The position numbers and the translations under genes are program-made. Below, one piece after another: positions 13,600-20,917 of a stretch of DNA of 58,146 nt. Source of the DNA: CAYSSM01 sp964433905 (lineage in GTDB: Bacteria; Patescibacteriota; UBA1384; UBA12157; JAENIV01); contig CAYSSM010000002.1 of assembly GCA_964433905.1 (NCBI GenBank), positions 1 through 58,146 on the forward strand. The letters run 5' to 3'. Under the pieces are notes generated by a model. It made no database searches. It saw only the letters and a program-made list of their open reading frames with translations, and was not told the origin of the DNA. Every line of letters starts with the position of its first letter. The first letter of the stretch is position 1.

Positions 13600-16500
13600 A
13601 TGGACGAAGTTGAAGAAATAAAACATAGGATTGATATTGTTGATTTAATATCAAGTTATCTAACACTTAAAAAAGCAGGCGCTAATTATCGAGCGCTTTG
13701 TCCTTTTCATAAGGAAAAAACGCCGTCAATGATGGTTTCTCCTGAAAAACAGATTTTCAAATGTTTCGGCTGTTTTATAAAAGGCACAGAGGTTGTAACT
13801 ACTGGAGGAATCCAGCCAATCGAGACAATCAGCCAGAATCGAAAAGTGTTAACTCATAAGGGCAGATTCCAGAGAGTTTTAACAAAATTTGAACGGGAAT
13901 ACAAAGGTGATATAGTCGAGTTAAAAGTTAGACACACTAATGAAACAATTCGTTTGACGCCAGATCATAAAGTATTTTTAATCAAAACAAAAAATTGTAA
14001 GCAGCAAGGCCGACTGACTCGTTTATGCCAGGTCAGGTGCAAACAAAATTGCCCGACGAAGTTTTTTAAATCATATCGAATAGAAAAGTGTGCAATTTCA
14101 GAGGCCAAAAACAGTGACTATTTAATTTATCCAATTGATAAAACAATTAACGATTTAGAAGAGATTAAGCTTTATGATCGTCAATTGTATCTTCGCAAAA
14201 GAAAAGTAAAAACTGGCTTTCCAGCATATAATTTTCCCGAAAAAGTAAAAGTTGAGAATAAATTTTTAAAATTTTTAGGTTATTGGATTGCAGAAGGAAG
14301 CATCTATCCAAGAGGAGTTCGTTTTAGTCTTGGTAGCCATGAACAAAAATTTGCAGAAGAAATTGTTATTCTTATCAGGGAGATTTTTGGATTAAAGGCT
14401 ACTATTCATGAACGAAAAAGTCCTAAAAATGGCTTAGAGATTTCTGCTAGCAATATTAATCTTGTTAATATAATAATCGAACTCTGCGGTAAAGGAGCAG
14501 AAAATAAAAAAATTCCTGATTTTTGTCTTGTCCTACCAATTAAAAAACAAAAGATTCTTATAGAGGCAATTTTTAAAGGTGACGGGACAATATCTAGAGG
14601 AGGAATAAAAAATCGACCAGGTCGTAAATCAATTACTACAATTTCAAAATTGTTAGCCTTTCAAATTAAAAATTTACTTTTAAGGATAGGAGATGTGCCG
14701 GTAACTACCATCGTTTCAGCTCATAAGGACAAAAAAAATGTTAACCACCGCCAAGCGTGGACGATTAGCTGGATGCCAGACATAAAAAGTCATTATTCTG
14801 GTATTATTGAGGTTAATAAAAAACTTTCCTATTGGCTTTTACCAATTAAAAGTATTCGGAAACAAATTTTTAAAGGCAAAGTTTATAATCTGATGGTGGA
14901 GGAAGATAGTTCTTATGTGGTGAAAAACTTTGCAGTTGGAAACTGTGGCGAAGGCGGTGATGTCTTTTCTTTTGTGATGAAAATGGAGAATTTGGAGTTC
15001 CGCGAGGCGCTACAAATGCTGGCGGATCGCGCGGGGGTAAAGCTAAAGAAAGGAAAACCCTTCGACGCCGCTCAAGGCGGGCCCGACAGAAAATCACGAC
15101 TTTTTCAAATCAATTCTCTTTCCGCTCAAGTTTTTCACAAAATTTTGACTTCTCATTCAAGCGGCAAAGCAGCTTTGGAATATCTTAAAAAACGCAAACT
15201 TTCCGATCAAACCATTAAGGAATTTATGATTGGTTATGCACCCTCGCAGCCGGTTTTAAAACCCTGGCTCATAAAAAAGGGCTTTACGGCTGATGAAATT
15301 CAAAATGCCGGCGGACCTGACCGCTTTTTTCGTCGGATTGTTTTTCCAATCTGTGATGTAATGGGAAATGTTTTAGGGTTTACGGGGAGGGTATTGGATC
15401 CTAAACAGGAACCTAAATATCTCAACACCCCCGAAACGATTATTTTTCATAAAGGCCGAATTTTATATAATTTGGAGCGGGCTCGCGGTGAAATAAAACT
15501 TCAAAAAGCGACCGTGGTTGTCGAGGGCCAGATGGATGTCATTGCTTCCTGGCAGACAGGGGTTAAAAATGTTGTTGCCACTTCCGGGACGGCGCTAACT
15601 ACCGATCATCTTTTGACCTTGTATCGTTATACGCCAAATATTATTTTTGCTTTTGACTCCGACACGGCTGGGCTGGCGACTGCCAAAAAGGCTTACGAAA
15701 TGGCCATCGAGCAAGGAATGAATGTCAAAATGGTAGAACTGGGTGAGTACAAAGATCCGGGGGAGATGATCGCCGCCGACCCGGTTGTGTGGCAAAAAGC
15801 AGTTGAAAAAGCTGGGCCGGTAATTGATTGGTATTTCCGCCTTGCCTTTGGCAAGACGCTTACCGACAACCGACTACCGACTACCGAAATGACCTCCCAG
15901 CAAAAAAAAGAAATTGCCAAAGAAATTTTACCGATTATCAAAAAAATTCCTGACACCATTGAACAAGCTCATTATGTTGGATTATTGGCTAAAAAATTAG
16001 GCATTTCCGAAGATGTTGTTTTCGATGCTTTAATTAAAGTGAGCGAAAAGAAAGAAACCAAAGAAAAAACTGAAACGATCATCAAAAAACAACTTTCAGC
16101 CGAAGAATTATTAATCGGCATTATGGTTTTTCAGCCAAAAAATATCGCTGAAATTACCAAAAAAATAACCTTGGATGATTTTAATGATCCCGAAATTAAA
16201 GCGATTTACAAAATCGTTTCCGAAGAGTATAATAAAGACATTACCGAAGTTTTAAAAAAACTTCCTCGCAAGTCAAAATTATTCATTGACTCTTTAATTT
16301 TAAATATTGAAGAATTGTACAAAGATGATCCCTCGATGGTGCAAGAAGACTTGAGGCAGGCAATTGCTCATCTTAAAAAAGATAAAAAAGAGGCCTTAAA
16401 GGAATATTATGCTCATAAAATTCAAGAGGCTGAAACAGCTAAAGACATGGAAAAACTTAAAAAATTAATAAAAGAGTTCCAAGAAGCCATTTCAAAATGA
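13600..16500 (+). CDS. dnaG: DNA primase DnaG interrupted by an intein
   Basis: This encodes a 966-residue precursor; removing the 391-residue intein leaves 575 residues, normal for DnaG. The zinc-binding domain has C34, H37 and C55, and the fourth ligand is C449, the first residue after the intein. The RNA-polymerase core shows the TOPRIM motifs VVEGQMDV and AFDSDTAG; a C-terminal helicase-binding domain follows. DnaG makes RNA primers at replication forks. Between the zinc domain and core, GKPFDAAQGGPDRKSR is encoded by a CTTCGACGCCGCTCAAGG repeat-like insertion, and TDNRLPTTEMT comes from a CCGACTA-type repeat. The stop overlaps the rpoD start (ATGA), the familiar dnaG-rpoD operon. Confidence 0.95.
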   Translation: MDEVEEIKHRIDIVDLISSYLTLKKAGANYRALCPFHKEKTPSMMVSPEKQIFKCFGCFIKGTEVVTTGGIQPIETISQNRKVLTHKGRFQRVLTKFEREYKGDIVELKVRHTNETIRLTPDHKVFLIKTKNCKQQGRLTRLCQVRCKQNCPTKFFKSYRIEKCAISEAKNSDYLIYPIDKTINDLEEIKLYDRQLYLRKRKVKTGFPAYNFPEKVKVENKFLKFLGYWIAEGSIYPRGVRFSLGSHEQKFAEEIVILIREIFGLKATIHERKSPKNGLEISASNINLVNIIIELCGKGAENKKIPDFCLVLPIKKQKILIEAIFKGDGTISRGGIKNRPGRKSITTISKLLAFQIKNLLLRIGDVPVTTIVSAHKDKKNVNHRQAWTISWMPDIKSHYSGIIEVNKKLSYWLLPIKSIRKQIFKGKVYNLMVEEDSSYVVKNFAVGNCGEGGDVFSFVMKMENLEFREALQMLADRAGVKLKKGKPFDAAQGGPDRKSRLFQINSLSAQVFHKILTSHSSGKAALEYLKKRKLSDQTIKEFMIGYAPSQPVLKPWLIKKGFTADEIQNAGGPDRFFRRIVFPICDVMGNVLGFTGRVLDPKQEPKYLNTPETIIFHKGRILYNLERARGEIKLQKATVVVEGQMDVIASWQTGVKNVVATSGTALTTDHLLTLYRYTPNIIFAFDSDTAGLATAKKAYEMAIEQGMNVKMVELGEYKDPGEMIAADPVVWQKAVEKAGPVIDWYFRLAFGKTLTDNRLPTTEMTSQQKKEIAKEILPIIKKIPDTIEQAHYVGLLAKKLGISEDVVFDALIKVSEKKETKEKTETIIKKQLSAEELLIGIMVFQPKNIAEITKKITLDDFNDPEIKAIYKIVSEEYNKDITEVLKKLPRKSKLFIDSLILNIEELYKDDPSMVQEDLRQAIAHLKKDKKEALKEYYAHKIQEAETAKDMEKLKKLIKEFQEAISK
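13771..14943 (+). mobile_element. DnaG intein with LAGLIDADG homing endonuclease
   Basis: The 391-residue intein begins with Cys58 (CFIKGTEV) and ends with Asn448 before extein Cys449. Splicing motifs include LTPDHKVFL (block B, T-x-x-H) and VYNLMVEEDSSYVV (block F). Two dodecapeptide motifs, LGYWIAEGS (from 226) and LIEAIFKGDG (320-329), mark a LAGLIDADG/DOD homing endonuclease, so it may still be mobile. The penultimate residue is Gly instead of the usual His. Its insertion between the third and fourth zinc ligands means unspliced primase lacks the zinc site. Confidence 0.95.
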
Positions 16501-17639
16501 AAATCCAAGATCAAAAACCTAAAAATCCGAAAAAAATAAAACGGCCGTATACCGGCCATAAAACTCGCGAAGAAGGGGAGATTGAAGTAAAATTTCCCAA
16601 AGAAATACAAGCTCTTTTGGAAAAAGGCCGCCAGCACGGGTTTGTCACTTTTCAAGAAGTGATGCAAGCTTTTCCGGAGCCGGAGAGAAAAATTCCGCTT
16701 TTGGACGCCTTGTTTGAAGAACTTTATCTTCAGGCGATAGATGTTAAAGCGGGAAAAAAATTGTTAGAATATGAAGCTACGCCCGAACAAAAAGTCGGGG
16801 AACTCAAGGATATTTCCGATGATTCGGTGAGAATGTATTTACGCGAGATCGGCCGAATTCCACTTTTGACCACAGAAGACGAAATTAGATTGGCAAAAAG
16901 AATCGAAGCCGGCGACGAGACGGCCAAGAGAAAACTAGCCGAAGCCAACCTTCGGTTGGTGGTTTCGATTGCCAAGAAGTATATCGGCCGAGGCCTTTCG
17001 CTATTGGATTTAATTCAAGAAGGCAATACCGGTCTTCTGCGGGCTGTAGTTAAGTTTGATTATCATAAAGGTTATAAATTTTCGACTTATGCTACTTGGT
17101 GGATTCGCCAGGCGATTACGCGGGCGATTGCCGACCAGGCCCGGACGATCAGAATTCCCGTTCATATGGTGGAAACAATCAACAAAATGATTCGCACTCA
17201 GCGGCAGTTGGTTCAGGACTTGGGCCGCGAGCCTTTGCCGGAAGAAATTGCTGCCGAAATGAGTTTGCCGGTTGAAAAAGTTGAGCATATTTTAAAAATT
17301 TCTCAAGAAACGGTTTCGTTGGAGACGCCGGTCGGTGAGGAAGAAGATTCGCGATTGGGTGATTTCATTGAAGATAAAGAGTCAATGTCTCCGGAAGAAA
17401 GTGCCATTTATCAATTGATGAAGGGCCATGTCGGCGAATCGTTGGTTTTCCTTTCGCCAAGAGAACAAAAAATTCTCAAAATGCGTTTTGGTCTTGAAGA
17501 CGGCCGCACTCATACTCTGGAAGAGGTGGGTAAAGAATTCGGCGTTACCCGCGAAAGAATCCGCCAAATTGAGGCCAAATCTTTACAAAAAATGAGAAAA
17601 CACGAAAAAACCATCAAACTCAAGGACTATTTAAAGTAA
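16497..17639 (+). CDS. rpoD: Primary sigma factor RpoD
   Basis: This encodes 380 residues. Region 1.2 begins DSVRMYLREIGRIPLL; region 2 contains NLRLVVSIAKKYIGRGL, then DLIQEGNTGLLRAV and YKFSTYATWWIRQAI (-10 recognition and melting). Region 3 follows, and region 4 ends with VTRERIRQIEAKSLQKMR (-35 recognition). A short region 1.1-like front replaces the long acidic domain of larger sigma factors. It overlaps the dnaG stop by four bases and ends at a convergent terminator-like hairpin. Many promoters visible in this window fit its expected TTGACA/TATAAT preference. Confidence 0.96.
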   Translation: MKIQDQKPKNPKKIKRPYTGHKTREEGEIEVKFPKEIQALLEKGRQHGFVTFQEVMQAFPEPERKIPLLDALFEELYLQAIDVKAGKKLLEYEATPEQKVGELKDISDDSVRMYLREIGRIPLLTTEDEIRLAKRIEAGDETAKRKLAEANLRLVVSIAKKYIGRGLSLLDLIQEGNTGLLRAVVKFDYHKGYKFSTYATWWIRQAITRAIADQARTIRIPVHMVETINKMIRTQRQLVQDLGREPLPEEIAAEMSLPVEKVEHILKISQETVSLETPVGEEEDSRLGDFIEDKESMSPEESAIYQLMKGHVGESLVFLSPREQKILKMRFGLEDGRTHTLEEVGKEFGVTRERIRQIEAKSLQKMRKHEKTIKLKDYLK

Positions 17640-17657
17640 AAAGGTTCTAAAAAGAAA

Positions 17658-17696
17658 CGCCCCACTCATTTAAAAACGAGAGAGGCGCATATTTTT
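17658..17696. terminator. Convergent terminator between rpoD and the GH130 gene
   Basis: CGCCCCACTC (17658-17667) pairs with GAGAGAGGCG (17678-17687) at eight of ten positions, with a T run after it on the plus strand and another on the minus strand. The minus-strand gene's stop codon lies in the loop. Confidence 0.5.
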
Positions 17697-18638
17697 GTGT
17701 TGGTCCCAAATAGGATCGCTAATTGTTCTTAATGTTGCAAAGATCTCTTCTTTGGTAGCTTCGGCTACGGCCAGCCAGTGGTCGGCCGCGCCGTAATAAA
17801 CTCGATATATACGATTGCGGCGAATGGCTCCGCAAGTAAAGATTACCCGTCGGATGAGCCCTTGTTCAAAATCGGTGTCCGGGAGAAGCAAGGCATCATA
17901 AGATCTGGCGATTATTCGGTTAGGATTATTTATGTCAGCGAGGGCCGCTCCCAAACCGTAGTTACAAAATCCGCGAACGTCTTTTCTGACGCCATGATAA
18001 AAAAACAACCATCCTTCGTCTTCACGGAAAGGTGGTGTGCCGCATCCGATATGGCTTTGCTGCCAGGTGCCGGATATCGGGATCATAACCATCTTGCTAT
18101 TTTCCCAATGCAGAAGATCGGTAGAAATTGCTGACCAGATATTCCTGCCGTCGGGACGATGATACATCCAATAGACCAGTTTACCGGTTTCGGGGTCGAC
18201 AATTTTCTCAGGGAAGATGGTGCCGTTTTTGTTGTAGCTATCACCGAGGCCTTGGAGGAAACCGAGGTTCGTATATTCTCGGGCGTTCTCTGATACTGCC
18301 AAAGCAATTCTTGGCTCCGGAAACTCGCGCGAGGGCGAAGAAAGACCTGTAAAAACTACAAAAATTTTCTCACGGCCATTGTCTTTAATGACAGTTACTC
18401 GAGGATCTTCACAGCCGAAAAAACCGCAGCTTTCATCTTTATCTAAGATTGGTTTTTCATGAATAATAAAACGTCCGTCTTTTTCTGTCACTCGTCTTAT
18501 TCGATTTACTCCGTCGGTGTCATCAGTCCTGACGAGTAGGTGAATAGAGTCATCATTTTCTAATTCGAAGGCGGCGGCGTTTAAGACATCGCGGCATCCA
18601 AAATCGAATGGTTTCAGCACTTTGCCCCGACGTATCAT
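17670..18638 (-). CDS. GH130-type glycoside phosphorylase/hydrolase
   Basis: This encodes a 322-residue five-bladed propeller protein with the GH130 pattern: GCEDPRVT, GDSYNKNGTIFPE, YWMYHRPDG, CGTPPFREDEGWLFFYHGV and VYYGAADHWLAVAEA. GH130 enzymes phosphorolyse or hydrolyse beta-mannosides such as mannosyl-glucose or mannosyl-N-acetylglucosamine. The exact substrate cannot be read here. There is no signal peptide, so it acts in the cytoplasm. Start ATG 18638 is supported by CAAGGAGGTCGAGGCC upstream. The gene is GC-richer than its neighbours, like the micro-operon at 8.7-9.4 kb, suggesting acquisition. Confidence 0.85.
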   Translation of the reverse strand: MIRRGKVLKPFDFGCRDVLNAAAFELENDDSIHLLVRTDDTDGVNRIRRVTEKDGRFIIHEKPILDKDESCGFFGCEDPRVTVIKDNGREKIFVVFTGLSSPSREFPEPRIALAVSENAREYTNLGFLQGLGDSYNKNGTIFPEKIVDPETGKLVYWMYHRPDGRNIWSAISTDLLHWENSKMVMIPISGTWQQSHIGCGTPPFREDEGWLFFYHGVRKDVRGFCNYGLGAALADINNPNRIIARSYDALLLPDTDFEQGLIRRVIFTCGAIRRNRIYRVYYGAADHWLAVAEATKEEIFATLRTISDPIWDQHKNMRLSRF

Positions 18639-18693
18639 GGCCTCGACCTCCTTGAAGGTGCATCCCCTCTAATTTTTGTATACTCTCAATTTG

Positions 18694-18722
18694 TTTACAG
18701 CACAAGACCTATATGGTAAAAT
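18694..18722 (+). promoter_or_regulatory. Promoter of the split tRNA-Asn
   Basis: TTTACA (18694-18699), 17 bases, TAAAAT (18717-18722), ending 10 bases before the tRNA. Confidence 0.7.
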
Positions 18723-18732
18723 ATAATCATAA

Positions 18733-19062
18733 TCCCCGGTAGCTCAATGGTAGAGCGGCTCCCTGTAATAGAGTTGCAGCTTTCCGCTGAAAAGCGGATT
18801 GAAAAATAGGGTTAATTGCTCACCTACGCCAAAAGGCTACGGTGGGTCCACCGTAATTTTAATGAAGGTGGATCGGGAAGCCCTGGGTTTTGTCCAGGGT
18901 AATCCGCAGCCAAGCTCCGACGATACGTCGGAGAAGGTTCAGAGACTATACGCCCTAAACCGAAACGTTAAGCCGTCGGTTATGAGATAGTCCACCCTCT
19001 TAAGTAATTAGGAGATTAGTGTAAGGAGCATGTTGTCCGTTCGAATCGGACCCGGGGAGCCA
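18733..19062 (+). tRNA. tRNA-Asn (GTT), interrupted by a group I intron
   Basis: Exon 1 is 18733-18766 and exon 2 is 19022-19062. Joined, they give a 75-base tRNA: acceptor TCCCCGG/CCGGGGA, D arm GCTC-AATGGTA-GAGC, anticodon stem GCTCC/GGAGC with loop CTGT|TAA (anticodon GTT), variable loop ATGTT, T arm GTCCG-TTCGAAT-CGGAC, and an encoded GCCA end. The break falls between anticodon positions 35 and 36. Splicing is needed for function. Confidence 0.9.
18767..19021 (+). ncRNA. Group I intron in tRNA-Asn
   Basis: The intron is 255 bases. The preceding exon ends in U and the intron ends in G, as group I introns require. GCAG (18776-18779) can pair with exon CTGT to form P1 with the G-U pair. Core sequences are present: AATCCGCAGCCAAGC, TTCAGAGACTATACG and GAGATAGTCC (P7 halves). 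Hairpins CCCTGG/CCAGGG and CTCCGACG/CGTCGGAG lie between. There is no ORF inside. Two GIY-YIG genes lie just downstream. Confidence 0.9.
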
Positions 19063-19086
19063 TCCTTCGACAAGCTCAGGATTTTT

Positions 19087-19389
19087 ATGTATTATTTATA
19101 CATTCTAAAATCAACTGAAGGAAAGTATTATACGGGAATAACGAAAAATCTTTCCAAGCGATTATCGCAGCATCAAACTGGTTTTGGAGCACAATACACT
19201 AAAAGAGATTTTTTTAAACTAGTTTTTAGCGAAGAGATCAAAAATCGTCTTGATGCTGAAAAAAGAGAAAGACAGATAAAGGGTTGGACAAAAGTTAAAA
19301 AGGAAGCCATGATTAATAAAGATTTTTCGTTGTTAAGGAGATTGTCTAAAAATCATGGGCTTAACGAAGGATTGTCCGGGGCCGAATAA
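19087..19389 (+). CDS. GIY-YIG nuclease-domain protein 1
   Basis: This encodes 100 residues from ATG 19087; the frame is open upstream through the tRNA end. YYLYILKSTEGKYYTGITKN is the GIY-YIG core, and the C-terminal EKRERQIKGWTKVKKEAMI is typical of the small UPF0213-like clade. Such proteins cut DNA in repair or homing, and the small clade is abundant in Patescibacteria. It is preceded by CTTCGACAAGCTCAGG, a repeat-like sequence, and bounded by two copies of the tRNA-Asn 3' end (19045-19063 and 19410-19428), which makes it look like an integrated unit. Confidence 0.85.
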   Translation: MYYLYILKSTEGKYYTGITKNLSKRLSQHQTGFGAQYTKRDFFKLVFSEEIKNRLDAEKRERQIKGWTKVKKEAMINKDFSLLRRLSKNHGLNEGLSGAE

Positions 19390-19409
19390 ATGGTGAGCTA
19401 TGTCGAACC

Positions 19410-19428
19410 ATCGGACCCGGGGAGCCAT
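19410..19428 (+). repeat. Duplicate of the tRNA-Asn 3' end (att-like)
   Basis: ATCGGACCCGGGGAGCCAT is identical over 19 bases to 19045-19063 inside tRNA-Asn, 365 bases upstream. The duplication encloses GIY-YIG gene 1. This is the pattern left by integration at a tRNA 3' end, although no integrase gene is seen. Confidence 0.85.
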
Positions 19429-19515
19429 TCGACTTTCTGTTTGCTTACGCAAACGAAACGCTCATGGCTTACAGCCATCGAGTAAGCGAAACTATTGTAA
19501 ATAGAAAGTTGAATG
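19426..19515 (+). repeat. Paired hairpin element, copy 1
   Basis: CATTCGACTTTCT (19426-19438) pairs with AGAAAGTTGAATG (19503-19515), one G-T pair. Inside are GTTTGC-TTAC-GCAAAC and ATGGCTTACAGCCAT hairpins. It begins within the duplicated tRNA end. Confidence 0.7.
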
Positions 19516-19562
19516 TTCTGAGAGAGGAGGTTTATTAATCATGAGCGTAGTCGAAGGAGAAT

Positions 19563-19850
19563 ATGCACGACGAGTCGAAGAACTATTTTGCTTACATAAT
19601 CAGAACTCACAACAATAGACTCTATATTGGTCATACTAACAATCTTAATCGCCGAGAACTAGAGCATAAATCTTATCATCATGGAGCAAAATTTTTGGAA
19701 GATAACCAATCATCTTTTAAGTTAGCATACTTTGAGAAATTCAAAACAAGAGCCGAAGCAATGAAGTGCGAAAAACAACTCAAAGGATGGACTCGTGCTA
19801 AAAAAGAAGCGTTGATTTTGGGAAATAAAGAATTATTGAAAAAATTATAG
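19563..19850 (+). CDS. GIY-YIG nuclease-domain protein 2
   Basis: This encodes 95 residues: FAYIIRTHNNRLYIGHTNNL is the GIY-YIG core, and CEKQLKGWTRAKKEALILG is the same C-terminal motif as protein 1. The two are related but clearly diverged, so not a recent duplication. The gene lies between the two copies of the hairpin element (19426-19515 and 20531-20618), together with the exported protein that follows. A ribosome binding site is weak. Confidence 0.8.
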   Translation: MHDESKNYFAYIIRTHNNRLYIGHTNNLNRRELEHKSYHHGAKFLEDNQSSFKLAYFEKFKTRAEAMKCEKQLKGWTRAKKEALILGNKELLKKL

Positions 19851-19906
19851 GATTGTTTTTCAGCTTATTCTTACCTATTATCACCTAAGAGGGCTAGAAA
19901 GGAAAA

Positions 19907-20383
19907 ATGAGAAAAATTTTAAAAGTAATTTTTGCAATCATTGTTTTTGTGTCAGTTGTTTTAATTGGTGCAAAAGCATTAGCTAGCGCTACAAACAATC
20001 CGATCTTTCCTACAAGGGCAGAAGTACAACAATGGATTACAGAGGCAACTGGGCAAGCTCCTATTGTTCCACCAATAACCTGTATCCCCGCTAGTAGTGG
20101 CAGTTCGATAGGTTTATATGATGAAGAAAATTACGGTATATGGGCTGATCTAGAATGCAAAATCGCAGAAGAAGAAGTAAGTAGTGGATTGGAAGAGACT
20201 TGGGGTATTGCACACTTACCATCAGGAGACAAATTTGCTACCTTTGACGGTATCTCGTTTATAACCTGGATTATTCCTGAATCTGAAATGCCACCAGTTG
20301 GAACACCTATAAATGTGGATACTTACGTTTTTTATGCGGGTAAATCCATTCATATAAATCAAGATGTGACCGATTGGCAATAG
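19907..20383 (+). CDS. Exported hypothetical protein
   Basis: This encodes 158 residues with an N-terminal signal segment (KVIFAIIVFVSVVLIGAKAL followed by ASA), so export with possible signal-peptidase cleavage is predicted. The rest is acidic, with two cysteines (TCIPAS and LECKIA) that could form a disulphide, and no family I recognise. GAAAGGAAAA precedes ATG 19907. It lies inside the segment bounded by the paired hairpins. Confidence 0.6.
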   Translation: MRKILKVIFAIIVFVSVVLIGAKALASATNNPIFPTRAEVQQWITEATGQAPIVPPITCIPASSGSSIGLYDEENYGIWADLECKIAEEEVSSGLEETWGIAHLPSGDKFATFDGISFITWIIPESEMPPVGTPINVDTYVFYAGKSIHINQDVTDWQ

Positions 20384-20463
20384 CTGTCGTCGAAAGATAA
20401 GTCTATTCAACGAATAATCTAAATGTCAGGAAATAGGTTCGGACATTGTCGTAGAAACCCAAG

Positions 20464-20502
20464 TGTTTTATATGTAATCCTAAGAGGATTCTATATAAAA
20501 CA
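20464..20502. repeat. Long imperfect hairpin
   Basis: TGTTTTATAT-GT-AATCC, loop TAAGA, GGATT-CT-ATATAAAACA. It lies in the gene-free stretch 20384-20680, which otherwise holds only the second paired-hairpin element. Confidence 0.6.
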
Positions 20503-20530
20503 ATTTTGAAGTTCATTAACTATAGGAAGC

Positions 20531-20618
20531 CATTCGACTTCCTGTTTTCTGAAGAAAACAGGACGCTTATGGTATACAACCAATTTCTAAAAAAAATTTG
20601 AAAATAGAAAGTCGAATG
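20531..20618 (+). repeat. Paired hairpin element, copy 2
   Basis: CATTCGACTTCCT (20531-20543) pairs with AGAAAGTCGAATG (20606-20618), with an inner CTGTTTTC-TGAA-GAAAACAG hairpin. Shared with copy 1 are GCCATTCGACTT, GACGCT-like and ATGG...TACA segments, and the same outer stem; the inner stems differ in sequence. Confidence 0.7.
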
Positions 20619-20680
20619 TTCTAAGTGAGGAAATGAAGGTTCAAGTTGACACTTTAATATAAATTAAAGCAAGTAATTAT

Positions 20681-20817
20681 ATGCTATCAAAAGAAGCGAT
20701 TTTAGAGTTCAAAAAAATCTGGAAGAAAAAATTCGGTGAGGATATTAGCGACGAGAAAGCCTTAGATTCGGCGACCAGCCTGATAAATCTTATGAAGATA
20801 ATTTATCGCCCGATGAC
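20681..20817 (+). CDS. Small helical protein, cut by assembly gap
   Basis: ATG 20681 opens MLSKEAILEFKKIWKKKFG, then DEKALDSATSLINLMKIIYRP, before the N run. Short proteins of this form recur near mobile or resistance-type loci in Patescibacteria, and I know no function. At least the last codons are lost in the gap. Confidence 0.55.
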
Positions 20818-20917
20818 NNNNNNNNNNNNNNNNNNNNNNNNNNNNNNNNNNNNNNNNNNNNNNNNNNNNNNNNNNNNNNNNNNNNNNNNNNNNNNNNNNN
20901 NNNNNNNNNNNNNNNNN
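20818..20917. other. Assembly gap (100 N)
   Basis: Exactly 100 N, a scaffolding placeholder, so the true distance is unknown. The gap truncates the plus-strand gene on its left and the minus-strand gene on its right. Confidence 0.99.

Noticed and set aside
18799..18990. 63-codon frame inside the tRNA-Asn intron
   Set aside because: It overlaps the conserved intron core and has no homing-endonuclease motif.
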